Assembly: GCF_030553075.1 (NCBI RefSeq)
Contig: NZ_CP130702.1
Span: 124,001-188,000, forward strand
Length of the DNA stretch: 64,000 nucleotides
Direction: 5' to 3'
Origin: Halomonas sp. I5-271120
Lineage (GTDB): Bacteria > Pseudomonadota > Gammaproteobacteria > Pseudomonadales > Halomonadaceae
The translations under genes were made by a program, and so were the position numbers. Positions 48,797 to 57,382 of this stretch are shown in pieces (the stretch's first letter is position 1; each line of letters starts with the position of its first letter). The notes under the pieces were generated by a model. It saw only the letters and a list, made by a program, of their open reading frames with translations. It searched no databases and was not told where the DNA came from.

Positions 48797-49090
48797 ATGT
48801 ATCCAGCTGAGTATCGAAAGATAGCCCAGCAGCGCGAGGCAGAGCGCCGCTTGAGCGAGCAAGAATCCCTAGCCCCGGTTCACTTGATGGCCCTGGCACA
48901 GAAGCTTGCACACCAGTTCTATGCCCTAGCAGGGTATGAGGCGAATCGAGAGCACGACTTTCGTGACGCATCTCATCCACACGAGCAGATGGTCTGGCAC
49001 CAAGGCTGCCTGGCTGTGGAAACCCTCCGATGCTGTGACATGATGGATGTATGTGATGAATACGATGACGACTGTGATGCTGACAGCTAA
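48797..49090 (+). CDS. Hypothetical protein, 97 residues
   Basis: Start at 48797, 7 nt after TAGGAG. Charged helical protein with a cluster of His/Cys/Asp near the C-terminus (HPHEQMVWHQGCLAVETLRCCDMMDV) that could bind metal. No family recognised. Confidence 0.6.
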   Translation: MYPAEYRKIAQQREAERRLSEQESLAPVHLMALAQKLAHQFYALAGYEANREHDFRDASHPHEQMVWHQGCLAVETLRCCDMMDVCDEYDDDCDADS

Positions 49091-49226
49091 TCACAGCATC
49101 CCGCTAGAACAAGCATCATGATGGTAGCGCAGATTAGCTACATAGTTATTTGGAGCACTGTTCTTTCACTACCTGAAACGAGCCGGACGCCTGCAGCGGC
49201 GGATGGCGACTCCAGAAGGATCTGAC

Positions 49227-49871
49227 GTGGATACCTCCAAGACTAAGTCCTCCCCGCGCAACCGCATCGCTGCAATTAAACACGTCCTGATCGCCGCTCA
49301 AGAGGACGCTGAGAGGATCTCAAAGTCATCCTTGCACCGGATGCCCGAGTTCTTTATGGCCGTGAGAGTGGCCGACTACTTCGCTTCCCAGTTCCGCAAC
49401 TTCGGGTATCGCCTGGAGCCCCAAGTGAAGCGTACCTTTCAGCGCGCCGACCTCAGGCACTCAGACTTGGAACAGCTCCTTAGCGATAAGGAGATCCGTC
49501 CAAATGGACGCTTCGACCTGGTATTGCTAACCGGTAAGAAAGGAAGACCAGCCCACATCATGGAATTCAAGCGGGGAACTAAGGTGGAGCCTCTGATCAA
49601 GGATGCCAAGCGACTGGCCAAAGTCTGCACCCATGCGGGAGAGGAGCGGCTAAAGACAAACTACCTGGTCTTCACTCGCCGATTCAGCTCGGCGGGAGAG
49701 AGGGAAGAGATCGATGACACTGCCATCAAGCTTGCTCTGGATGCCTTTACCGATGTCCGCTGTAGGATTGAGTGCACACCCCCATTGGGAAGCTTCCTCG
49801 ACAAGGATCACCAACCCAAGCCGGGGGTTAAGTTTCAGGCTGTGATCGTGGAAATCTCTTCGGTCGACTAG
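49227..49871 (+). CDS. Putative PD-(D/E)XK-type nuclease
   Basis: 214 residues if the GTG at 49227 is used (AAGGA 6 nt upstream); the in-frame ATG at 49203 gives 222. The core RFDLVLLTGKKGRPAHIMEFKRG shows an Asp followed ~15 residues later by E-F-K, the spacing of PD-(D/E)XK nucleases, with a long helix after it (VEPLIKDAKRLAKVCTHAG). The N-terminus is helical (AAIKHVLIAAQEDAERI). It could be a stand-alone defence or repair nuclease. It lies between the leader-controlled block and the minus-strand group and has no structured leader. Confidence 0.55.
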   Translation: MDTSKTKSSPRNRIAAIKHVLIAAQEDAERISKSSLHRMPEFFMAVRVADYFASQFRNFGYRLEPQVKRTFQRADLRHSDLEQLLSDKEIRPNGRFDLVLLTGKKGRPAHIMEFKRGTKVEPLIKDAKRLAKVCTHAGEERLKTNYLVFTRRFSSAGEREEIDDTAIKLALDAFTDVRCRIECTPPLGSFLDKDHQPKPGVKFQAVIVEISSVD

Positions 49872-49904
49872 AAAGCTAGTGCGGATGGGGACTGCCACAA
49901 TTCC

Positions 49905-50411
49905 TCACGCCTGGGTGAGGGTAGCCAGCAGTTCTTTGAGCATCCCCTGAAGCCTCTCATCGGCTTTCTGCATAGCCTCCACATCACCTTTTTTCTCAGG
50001 CAGGTAGATCTTCCGGAAGGCCTTTGTCAGGTTCTCACTGCCACTAAGGTTGTGGAAGATGTCAGCCAGCTTGATCGTCTGAGCGCGATAGGAGGCCGAC
50101 GCCAGGGATGCCCGTGCCGTTGCGACTCGGTCAGCCCGACCCTGGCCTTCCGCCTCGGGTTTCGTAACGGCGGACACCAGTGTGGCCACGTCGGTGCCAA
50201 ACGCCTGCTCGATGGTGTCGAGATCCAGCTCGGTATCTTCCACGACATCGTGGAGCCAGGCAGCCGCCTGCATCGCCTCGTCTCCACCGAACAACGCCAC
50301 GATGCCGGCCACGGCCTCGGGATGCACGATATAGGGTTCGAGGGTGCCTTTCCTGCGCTGCCCAGTCGCCCCATGAGCGGCGATCGCGAACAGGCGGGCC
50401 TGCTGGACCAA
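49905..50411 (-). CDS. HD-domain hydrolase of the MESH1/SpoT-like family
   Basis: 168 residues. Motifs of (p)ppGpp hydrolase-like HD proteins: YIVHPEAV (His ~31), AWLHDVVEDT (HD, ~53-58) and TIKLADIFHNL. Members hydrolyse (p)ppGpp or related nucleotides. The start is uncertain: the only nearby initiator is TTG at 50411, with GGAGG 14 nt upstream, and the same frame stays open further upstream into a G8 run. The preceding gene is a degraded antitoxin in another frame, so a frameshift at the G8 run may have altered the original start. Confidence 0.72.
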   Translation of the reverse strand: MVQQARLFAIAAHGATGQRRKGTLEPYIVHPEAVAGIVALFGGDEAMQAAAWLHDVVEDTELDLDTIEQAFGTDVATLVSAVTKPEAEGQGRADRVATARASLASASYRAQTIKLADIFHNLSGSENLTKAFRKIYLPEKKGDVEAMQKADERLQGMLKELLATLTQA

Positions 50412-50419
50412 TGGCGAGC

Positions 50420-50617
50420 CTAGCGCCTCCTGGCCGGCTTGCCGGGCCTGCGCCAGAACGTCTTCAGTGGTGAGAGCGTCAACGTTGCCCCCCCCGTTGT
50501 CAGGCAGGTTTCATTGAAGCTGGCCATGGTCTTGTGGTCGATGGCGCCCACGTCGTGCATGTCCTGCATGGTCTCGTGGATCGCGCCCATCGCCTCGCTG
50601 CGGTATGCCTTGGTCAT
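50420..50617 (-). pseudogene. Remnant of a HigA-type antitoxin
   Basis: The first ~40 residues (MTKAYRSEAMGAIHETMQDM, then KTMASFNETCLT) match the N-terminus of HigA/XRE-type antitoxins. The expected helix-turn-helix is missing; after a run of eight G (on the minus strand) the frame continues as unrelated Arg-rich sequence to a stop. No HigB-like toxin is adjacent. Read as a truncated gene joined to the upstream side of the HD gene. Confidence 0.6.
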
Positions 50618-50645
50618 CGTCCTCTACCTCTAAATATCGTACGGC

Positions 50646-51455
50646 CTACCGATCTTCGACCTTTCTCAGCAAGGACACTAACGACTTGGCCAATTCTGTG
50701 TCGCCGTTCTCGACGGCATTAGCGATCTGCTGCTTTATCGCTTCCTTTTCTTCATCGGAACCATTTTTCAGGCTGCTACGGGTCGAATGCTTTACAGCTT
50801 CGGAGAGCGCCAGGTTATGGATACGGCGCTCATCCATGGCGCGGATGCCATTCTTTACCAGCTTGGGAAAAGTTTCGCGCAAACTACCCCATATCCTGCG
50901 CAAGATGACCAGTCCAAGAAGCACACCGAAAAGAGATACCACCCCGGTCGCGATGATTTTCAATCGCACCATCATGAGATCGGTAGAGAGTGACTCACGC
51001 TCGTTTTCGGTGGTTTTCTGAGTATATTCCTCGAAATCCTCCAGCCAGTACGGGGAACTCTTATGCAGCACGATGGGGTTTTCTGCTCGCTTCAGAGCAA
51101 CATATAGGTTCGAAGAGTATATTCGGGATACATTCCAATGACTGACCATGTCGCCATTCTTTTTCCGAACTTCGAGCACTTCCCCCTCAATGCCACTACT
51201 CATTATATGGTTAAAGATGGTGTCACGGGTCGGCGCAAGGTCTCCTCTACACTCAATGCTAGGCCAATACTCATTGTCATCACTAATTCGGCATGAAATC
51301 TCAGCAGTGATGGTGGCATGTGTTGTGAGCTTCCACTCAGCAGCGCCTGACTCATTTACTTCGATAGGAATGCGCTTCGCCTCATCCGAATAAGCAGGTG
51401 AGGCGAGCAATACCGCAAGACCGAGAGCGGCGACAGGTCTGAGGAACTGAGGCAT
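50646..51455 (-). CDS. Secreted/membrane protein with coiled C-terminal tail
   Basis: 269 residues with a signal peptide (MPQFLRPVAALGLAVLLASPAYS), an extracytoplasmic part with one cysteine pair (ISCRISDD, SIECRGD), a transmembrane helix (IIATGVVSLFGVLLGLVIL, ~168-187) and a charged cytoplasmic tail ending in a small two-helix unit (KEAIKQQIANAVENGDTELAKSLVSLLRKVE). The family is not recognised. It is separated from recD by about 130 bp. Confidence 0.7.
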   Translation of the reverse strand: MPQFLRPVAALGLAVLLASPAYSDEAKRIPIEVNESGAAEWKLTTHATITAEISCRISDDNEYWPSIECRGDLAPTRDTIFNHIMSSGIEGEVLEVRKKNGDMVSHWNVSRIYSSNLYVALKRAENPIVLHKSSPYWLEDFEEYTQKTTENERESLSTDLMMVRLKIIATGVVSLFGVLLGLVILRRIWGSLRETFPKLVKNGIRAMDERRIHNLALSEAVKHSTRSSLKNGSDEEKEAIKQQIANAVENGDTELAKSLVSLLRKVEDR

Positions 51456-51584
51456 GGGTCATTCTCTTCATCCATGAAGTGCTAACTCTACCATGCCCTG
51501 CCAACGCTCGATGCCCATGGTTTCCTCACTGCAGCTAGAACCGCCATGCCCCGCCTGGTATAGACGGGGCAGGGAATGTGGCAT

Positions 51585-53663
51585 TCACACCAGAAACAGC
51601 TGGCTAGCTCGCTGAATCTGGGCGCGGACTACCTGCTGGGCGACTTCCTGTCGTGTCTCGACCAGGGTGAACAGCTCCCGGGCCCGGGTCACCGCGGTGT
51701 AGAAGAGCTCCCGCGTTGCAATCGGCGTCGGGGAGTCCGGCAGGATCAGGGCTGCGTGGGTGAACTCCGAGCCCTGTGACTTGTGCACCGTCATGGCGAA
51801 GACCGTCTCTACCCGCTGCAGGCGACTCGGCAGGATCCAGCGAATGTCGCCCGAGCCATCGCCAGCCGGGAAGGCGACCCGAAGTCCCATCACCGGTGCG
51901 CCCGCCTCGTTGGTGTCGACCGGCACCTGCAGCGCAATGCCGATATCGCCGTTCATCAGCCGCAAGCCATAGTCGTTGCCGGTCACCAGTACCGGGCGAC
52001 CCTCGTACCACTGGGCACCGTTGGCCGCATCCGCCTGTAGATGGCCTGAGATCACCAGTCTCGCCTCGATGCGCGGCGTCAGCTCTTCGACCCCGGCCGG
52101 TCCCTCGCGCAAGGCACAGAGCAGCTGGAACTGGCTGTGGGCGGCCAGCACTTCCGCGGCCCAGGCATCGAACACGTCTTGTTCCGCATCATCGGCGGGG
52201 CGCTCGTGCTGCAGAGTCTCCAGGTAGTGGGCATAGCCGTGGCCGCGACCGGCCACCCCATCCATCACTAGGGTTTCCAAGGCAGTGTCGTTGATCTCGG
52301 TCAGCGCCAGCCGGTGCACGTCGGTTAGCGAGGTATCCGCCAGCACCTTGCTCACTTGGGCGGGCTGGTTGTGATTGATGGCCCGCGCCAGCTGGCCGAT
52401 GCCGCTGTCCTGTCCGAAGCGATGGCTATGGCGCAGCATGGCGATCGACTGATCCAGTGGCCGGGCCGGGTCGCACACGTACTCGCTCTCCGGCGCCGCG
52501 CCGGCCACCTTGGCCAGCCAGTCGGCGGTGTCCTGGCGGTAGTGACCCTCCGCAGCCTGTGCGCAGAGGCTGCCAAGAATGGCGCCAGCCTCGACCGAGG
52601 CCAGCTGATCCTTGTCGCCCAGCATGACCAGGCCGGCATGCGGGGGCAGGGCGTCCAGCAAGCTCGCGATCATCTCCACGTCGATCATCGAGGCCTCATC
52701 GACCACGACCAAGTCTGTCGCCAGCGGGTTGAACCGGTGATGGCGGAACTTGCGGGTGTTGGGCCGGGCGCCCAGCAGCCGGTGCAGGGTCGTCACCTCG
52801 GTGGGTACCGCACTGCGCACCTGCTCGCCATGCGGTACGTCTGCCAGGGGCAACCGGGTGACCTGACTGGCGATCGACTCATTCAGCCGCGCCGCGGCCT
52901 TGCCGGTCGGGGCGGCCAGCCGGATCCGCAGCGGCCGGCGAGCCTCACCCTGCAGGGCCATGGCCTGCAACAGCGCCAGCAGCTTGACCACGGTGGTCGT
53001 CTTGCCGGTGCCGGGTCCCCCGGTGATCACGCTGAACTGGGTACGGGCGGCCAGAGCACAGGCCAGCTTCTGCCAGTCGGGCTGGGGGCCGCTGGCGCCA
53101 GCCGGAAACAGCTGCTCGAGGATGGTGGCCAGCTGAGCGTCATCGATGTCCCGGCGCTGGGCCAGCTTGGCTTCCACCGCTCGGGTGATGTCGGCCTCAA
53201 AGCGCCAGTAGCGCCGCAGGTAGAGGCATTGCCCATCCAGCACCAGCGGTCGCCGCTGGGTTTCGCTGGCGCCGGAAAGGGTCACCAGCTCGCTGTCGGC
53301 CAGCGTGTCCCGCCAGCTGGCCGGGTCGAGCGTCTCGAGGATGGCCGTGGGGGGCAACGCCGGGGCCTGATCGGTGGCCGCAACATCGGCCATGGTCACG
53401 ACCGCGCCGGGGTGACGACAGGCCTCGCCAAGATCCAGCAACAGGTGGCCCCGGCCGCTCAGGTGACTGGCCAGTGCGCCGGCCAGCAGTACCGGAGGCG
53501 GGGTGTTCGGGTGTTGTTGGGACAGGAATTCCGCCAGGGCGCAGTCCAGTGCTCGGATCCAGCCGGCGTCACGCCATTGGCGCAGCAGCTCGAGCATGTC
53601 GTCGCTGGCGCTCAAGGGGGTCGCCGGGGCGAGGGTGGCTTGGGGCAGGGTCTCCGTGACCAT
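51585..53663 (-). CDS. recD: RecD, alpha subunit of exonuclease V
   Basis: 692 residues; 5'-3' helicase of RecBCD with Walker A GGPGTGKTTT near residue 216, motif II VVDEASMID and the late motif VHKSQGSEFTHA. N-terminal domain normal. The start overlaps the recB stop, so the operon order is recC-recB-recD with no gaps. Very GC-rich compared with the leader block. Confidence 0.95.
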   Translation of the reverse strand: MVTETLPQATLAPATPLSASDDMLELLRQWRDAGWIRALDCALAEFLSQQHPNTPPPVLLAGALASHLSGRGHLLLDLGEACRHPGAVVTMADVAATDQAPALPPTAILETLDPASWRDTLADSELVTLSGASETQRRPLVLDGQCLYLRRYWRFEADITRAVEAKLAQRRDIDDAQLATILEQLFPAGASGPQPDWQKLACALAARTQFSVITGGPGTGKTTTVVKLLALLQAMALQGEARRPLRIRLAAPTGKAAARLNESIASQVTRLPLADVPHGEQVRSAVPTEVTTLHRLLGARPNTRKFRHHRFNPLATDLVVVDEASMIDVEMIASLLDALPPHAGLVMLGDKDQLASVEAGAILGSLCAQAAEGHYRQDTADWLAKVAGAAPESEYVCDPARPLDQSIAMLRHSHRFGQDSGIGQLARAINHNQPAQVSKVLADTSLTDVHRLALTEINDTALETLVMDGVAGRGHGYAHYLETLQHERPADDAEQDVFDAWAAEVLAAHSQFQLLCALREGPAGVEELTPRIEARLVISGHLQADAANGAQWYEGRPVLVTGNDYGLRLMNGDIGIALQVPVDTNEAGAPVMGLRVAFPAGDGSGDIRWILPSRLQRVETVFAMTVHKSQGSEFTHAALILPDSPTPIATRELFYTAVTRARELFTLVETRQEVAQQVVRAQIQRASQLFLV

Positions 53664-56600
53664 CAGGCACGCTCCTTGTCAGTAGTGGTGGCACGGGCAG
53701 TGCTCTCGCCGTTGAACAGCACATCCAGGGATTCGATCAGCTGGCGCGGGGGCTTCTCGTGGTACACCCCGGCGCCGGGCTCGCCGGCCCCGCGCAGGAA
53801 GACATAGAGGGCACCGCCGAGGTGCCGGTCGTAGTCGTAGTCCGGCAGGCGCAGCCGCAGGTGGCGATGCAGCGCCAGCACATAGAGGCACAGCTGCACG
53901 TCATGACGCTTCTCGCGCATGGATTGGCGCATGGCCGCGCGGGTGTAGTGGCTCGGATCCGGCCCGAGCCAGTTGGACTTCCAGTCGATCACGTAATAGC
54001 GCCCGTCGTGCTCCGTCACCAGGTCGATGAAGCCCTTGAGCATGCCGTTGAGCACGTTGTACCCCAGCGGCGGGCGGGCAATGCCGTCCAGCGTGTCGGC
54101 GCTGATCAGGCGATCGAGGACCGGCGTGGCCACCTCGTGGGCCTCGAACCAGAAGTCCTGCTCGATCAGGTAGGCCGTGGGCGGCAGGGCCGCTGGCTGC
54201 AGGGTGGGGACCTCGGCCAGCAGCGGCATCTCGAGCAGAGCCGTCAGCCAGGCATCCAGCCCCGGGGCAAAGTCCGCCCAGCCCCGCAGCAGGCAGCGAC
54301 GCTCGATGAGCCGGCGCCGCTCTTCGGGATGCGCCAGCACCTCCGCGAAGCCCTGCTCGCCGGCCCATTCCAGCAAGCCGTGGAGGAAGGTGCCAGCCTC
54401 CGGCCCACGGGGGAAGGCATGGATGGAGCCGGGCGCGGGCTCGCCATCGCTCAAGGCCACCCCGGTCGCGTGGGCCTCGTCCGCCTGAGTGGCCTCGTCC
54501 GCGGTATCGGGGGCGGCAACCGTATCGCCGCTGGCGCCGCGCTCGACAATCGCGGTGTAACTGCTGATCCACCAGCGCCGGAAGGGCGCATGACTCGGCT
54601 GGCTCGCCGGCACGAAGGTCCCGGGGCTCTCCGCCTTGGGCGACCGGGTACAAGCGATCTCGTCAGGCACCAGCGCAAGGGAGGCCTGCTCCATGGAGTC
54701 GATCAGTGAAGTGAGGGCGGCTTCCATGTCCTCATGGTTGGCGAAGGGCTTACCGCCATTGAGCGCATAACCAATGCTGGCCCGGTGGATCATGGGCTTC
54801 TTCGACTGTGTGGAGGCCAGCGGGGTGAGCCCCAGGAAGGTGGCATGCTGGGCGCGGGTCAGCGCCACATAGAGCTGGCGCATGTCTTCGGAGAGGCGCT
54901 CGTCGTCGGCCGCCTTGTGGGCTGCCTCCGCTTCCTTCTTCTTGGCCAGCTCAAAGACCATGCCGTCCTTGTGATAGACGGGCGGATCCTTGCGCGAGGA
55001 CACCTCGACCCAGTTGGCGATGAACGGCAGCATCACCAGCGGGTACTCGAGGCCTTTCGACTTGTGGATGGTGACGACCTTGATCAGGTCCGCGTCGCTC
55101 TCCAGGCGCAGGATCTGTTCCTCACCGCCCGGTTGGCTGATGTGCTCGGCCAGTTCACGAATCAGGGCCTGCTCGCCATCCAGCTTCTCGCTGGCCTGTT
55201 GTGCCCATTCGGCGAGATGGAGCAGGTTGGTCAGGCTACGTTCCCCGCCCTCGATGCCCAGCAGGCGCTCGGCGAGGTCGAACTCCTGCATGAACAGGCG
55301 CAGCATCGGCAGGGGGCCTGTCTTCTGCCAGTAATGCCGGTAGCGGTGGAACCGGTCCTGATAGCTTTCCCACTCCAGCTCGGACTGGTTCAGATGGTCG
55401 AGGGTGGCGAGGCTCAGCGCCAGCGTCGGCGTGGCCAGGGCGGTGCGCACCAGACTGTCGTTGTCCGGCTCGGCACAGGCCTGAAGCCAGTACAGCACGT
55501 CGCGGGCCTCGTCACTGCCGAACACCGAATCACGATCCGAGAGATAGACACTGGGCAGCTGGCGCCGGCTCAGCGCCTTGCGGATGAGAGCGGCCTCCTT
55601 GCGGTCACGGACAAGGATGGCGATGTCGGAGGCCTTCAAGGGCTCGAGCTGCTCGCCACGACGAAAGCCGGCGCGTCCTTCCTTGGCCTGATGCAGCCAG
55701 CCCGAGAGTTGCTCTGCCGCATGCTCGGCCAGGGTCTGCATATATTCCGGGGGACGCACGAAGTCGCCTCCGCGATACCACCAGACGTTGAAGGCCGACG
55801 CCGGGGCACCGTCCAGCTCGAGCACCTCGTCTCGGCCCTTGGCCGCGACCGGCTGGAACGGCAAGGGGTTGCCGGTCTCCGTCGCGAAGCGGAAGGCCCC
55901 GCTGGGGTGGCCGTCGGCATGGGTGAAGAAGCCGTTGACGGCATTGATCATCCCCTCGGAGGAGCGGAAGTTCTTGCCCAGGGTGTGATGGCGTCCCTCG
56001 GTGTCGGCCTTGGCCGCCAGATAGGTGCGGATGTCGGCGCCCCGGAACGAATAGATCGCTTGTTTGGGGTCCCCTATCAGGGTGATGCAGGTCTCCTCGT
56101 CATTGGTACTGACCCGATAGACCGCTTCGAAGATCCGGTACTGCAGCGGATCCGTGTCCTGGAACTCATCAATCATGGCCACCGGGAACTGGTCGCGGAT
56201 GCGCTCGGCCAGTGCGTCGCCGTTGATACCCGACAGAGCCTCATCCAGCCGCTTGAGCAGGTCATCGAAGCCCATCTCGGCCCGTTCGCGCAGCTGGCGC
56301 TGGAGACGATCGAGCACCCACTCACGCGCGTCGGCGAGGATGTGCGGCCGCAGGTCTGGAACGGTCTGCCTGGCCCCCTGCCATTCCTCCACCAGCGCAA
56401 AGAAGGGGTGGTCCGGCACCTGATGGCCTCGATTCAGCTTCATTGAGTCGGCGCCCAGCTTACCGATGAACCCGGAGGCTTCGGCGCCGTCTGCCCAGGC
56501 GTCCAGCTCCTCAAGCCAGCCTTCAAAGACGGCATCACTGGCCTTGCCACGGAAGCTGTTGCCATTCATCCCCGGGCGCAGCGCTGCCAGATGGTCGCGT

Positions 56601-57382
56601 ACGGTGTCCCGATCGTCCCGGTAGGCTTGGCGGGCCTGATGTTCGGCCTCGTTGGCTTGCTCGGTGCTGGCGCTGGCCACGCCGAGCTTGTCGGCCAGGG
56701 CGCCCGGCGCCACCGGCACCTCACCGTATTCCAGCCGGGCATCTTCGCGCTTGAGCAGCGGACGCAGCGCTTCCTCGAAATGGTCGAGACGGCCGAACTC
56801 CTCATAGACCAGCGGGGCCATGGCCGGCGCCATGGGGTAAAAGCGGGCACGCCAGTAGTCCTGCACCGCCTCGGTGATCAGGTCGGACTGGTCGGAAATC
56901 AGGTTCTGCTTGAACAGATTGCCGCTGTCGAAGGCATGTTCGATCAGCATCTTGTAGCACCAGGCATGGATGGTGGACACCGCGGCGTCGTCCATCCATT
57001 CCGCCGCCATCTGCAGGCGCCGGGCACAGGACTTCCAGCGCTCGGGCGGGTATTCGTTGCGCAGCGCCAGCAGCGGGTCGGCACTGGTCAGGTCAGCCGT
57101 CTCCGGGGCTTCACGGAACGCGCTGGCCGCGTCGACCAGCCGATCCCGGATACGGGACTTGAGCTCCTGAGTCGCGGCCTCGGTGAAGGTCACCACCAGG
57201 ATCTCCGGGGGTGTCAGCTGGCGCTGGAAACCATTGTCACGCGCATGGCTGTCGTCCTCGGGGTTGCCATGGCCGAGCACGAGCCGGACATAGAGCAGGG
57301 CGATGGTGAAGGTCTTGCCGGTGCCAGCGCTGGCTTCGATCAGCTGACTGCCGCGCAGGGGAAGGTCCAGTACGAGTGACAT
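53663..57382 (-). CDS. recB: RecB, beta subunit of exonuclease V
   Basis: 1239 residues; UvrD-like 3'-5' helicase with Walker A ASAGTGKT (~18-25), motif II VAMIDEFQDTDP and motif III ITLIGDPKQAIYSFRGAD, plus the C-terminal nuclease domain with GFIDLVTEHDGRYYVIDWKSN (catalytic D...DWK). Length is normal for the family (~1180-1250). It overlaps recC and recD by single bases. Together they repair double-strand breaks and degrade foreign linear DNA. Confidence 0.96.
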   Translation of the reverse strand: MSLVLDLPLRGSQLIEASAGTGKTFTIALLYVRLVLGHGNPEDDSHARDNGFQRQLTPPEILVVTFTEAATQELKSRIRDRLVDAASAFREAPETADLTSADPLLALRNEYPPERWKSCARRLQMAAEWMDDAAVSTIHAWCYKMLIEHAFDSGNLFKQNLISDQSDLITEAVQDYWRARFYPMAPAMAPLVYEEFGRLDHFEEALRPLLKREDARLEYGEVPVAPGALADKLGVASASTEQANEAEHQARQAYRDDRDTVRDHLAALRPGMNGNSFRGKASDAVFEGWLEELDAWADGAEASGFIGKLGADSMKLNRGHQVPDHPFFALVEEWQGARQTVPDLRPHILADAREWVLDRLQRQLRERAEMGFDDLLKRLDEALSGINGDALAERIRDQFPVAMIDEFQDTDPLQYRIFEAVYRVSTNDEETCITLIGDPKQAIYSFRGADIRTYLAAKADTEGRHHTLGKNFRSSEGMINAVNGFFTHADGHPSGAFRFATETGNPLPFQPVAAKGRDEVLELDGAPASAFNVWWYRGGDFVRPPEYMQTLAEHAAEQLSGWLHQAKEGRAGFRRGEQLEPLKASDIAILVRDRKEAALIRKALSRRQLPSVYLSDRDSVFGSDEARDVLYWLQACAEPDNDSLVRTALATPTLALSLATLDHLNQSELEWESYQDRFHRYRHYWQKTGPLPMLRLFMQEFDLAERLLGIEGGERSLTNLLHLAEWAQQASEKLDGEQALIRELAEHISQPGGEEQILRLESDADLIKVVTIHKSKGLEYPLVMLPFIANWVEVSSRKDPPVYHKDGMVFELAKKKEAEAAHKAADDERLSEDMRQLYVALTRAQHATFLGLTPLASTQSKKPMIHRASIGYALNGGKPFANHEDMEAALTSLIDSMEQASLALVPDEIACTRSPKAESPGTFVPASQPSHAPFRRWWISSYTAIVERGASGDTVAAPDTADEATQADEAHATGVALSDGEPAPGSIHAFPRGPEAGTFLHGLLEWAGEQGFAEVLAHPEERRRLIERRCLLRGWADFAPGLDAWLTALLEMPLLAEVPTLQPAALPPTAYLIEQDFWFEAHEVATPVLDRLISADTLDGIARPPLGYNVLNGMLKGFIDLVTEHDGRYYVIDWKSNWLGPDPSHYTRAAMRQSMREKRHDVQLCLYVLALHRHLRLRLPDYDYDRHLGGALYVFLRGAGEPGAGVYHEKPPRQLIESLDVLFNGESTARATTTDKERA

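Noticed and set aside
50420..50617. Functional toxin-antitoxin pair
   Set aside because: The antitoxin lacks its DNA-binding domain and no HigB-like toxin is adjacent.
52356..53807. 483-codon + strand frame opposite recD, and similar long frames opposite recB and recC (53759, 54734, 59128)
   Set aside because: They are antisense shadows of high-GC coding sequence, without ribosome sites, with Arg/Gln/Gly-rich composition, and fully covered by recBCD.
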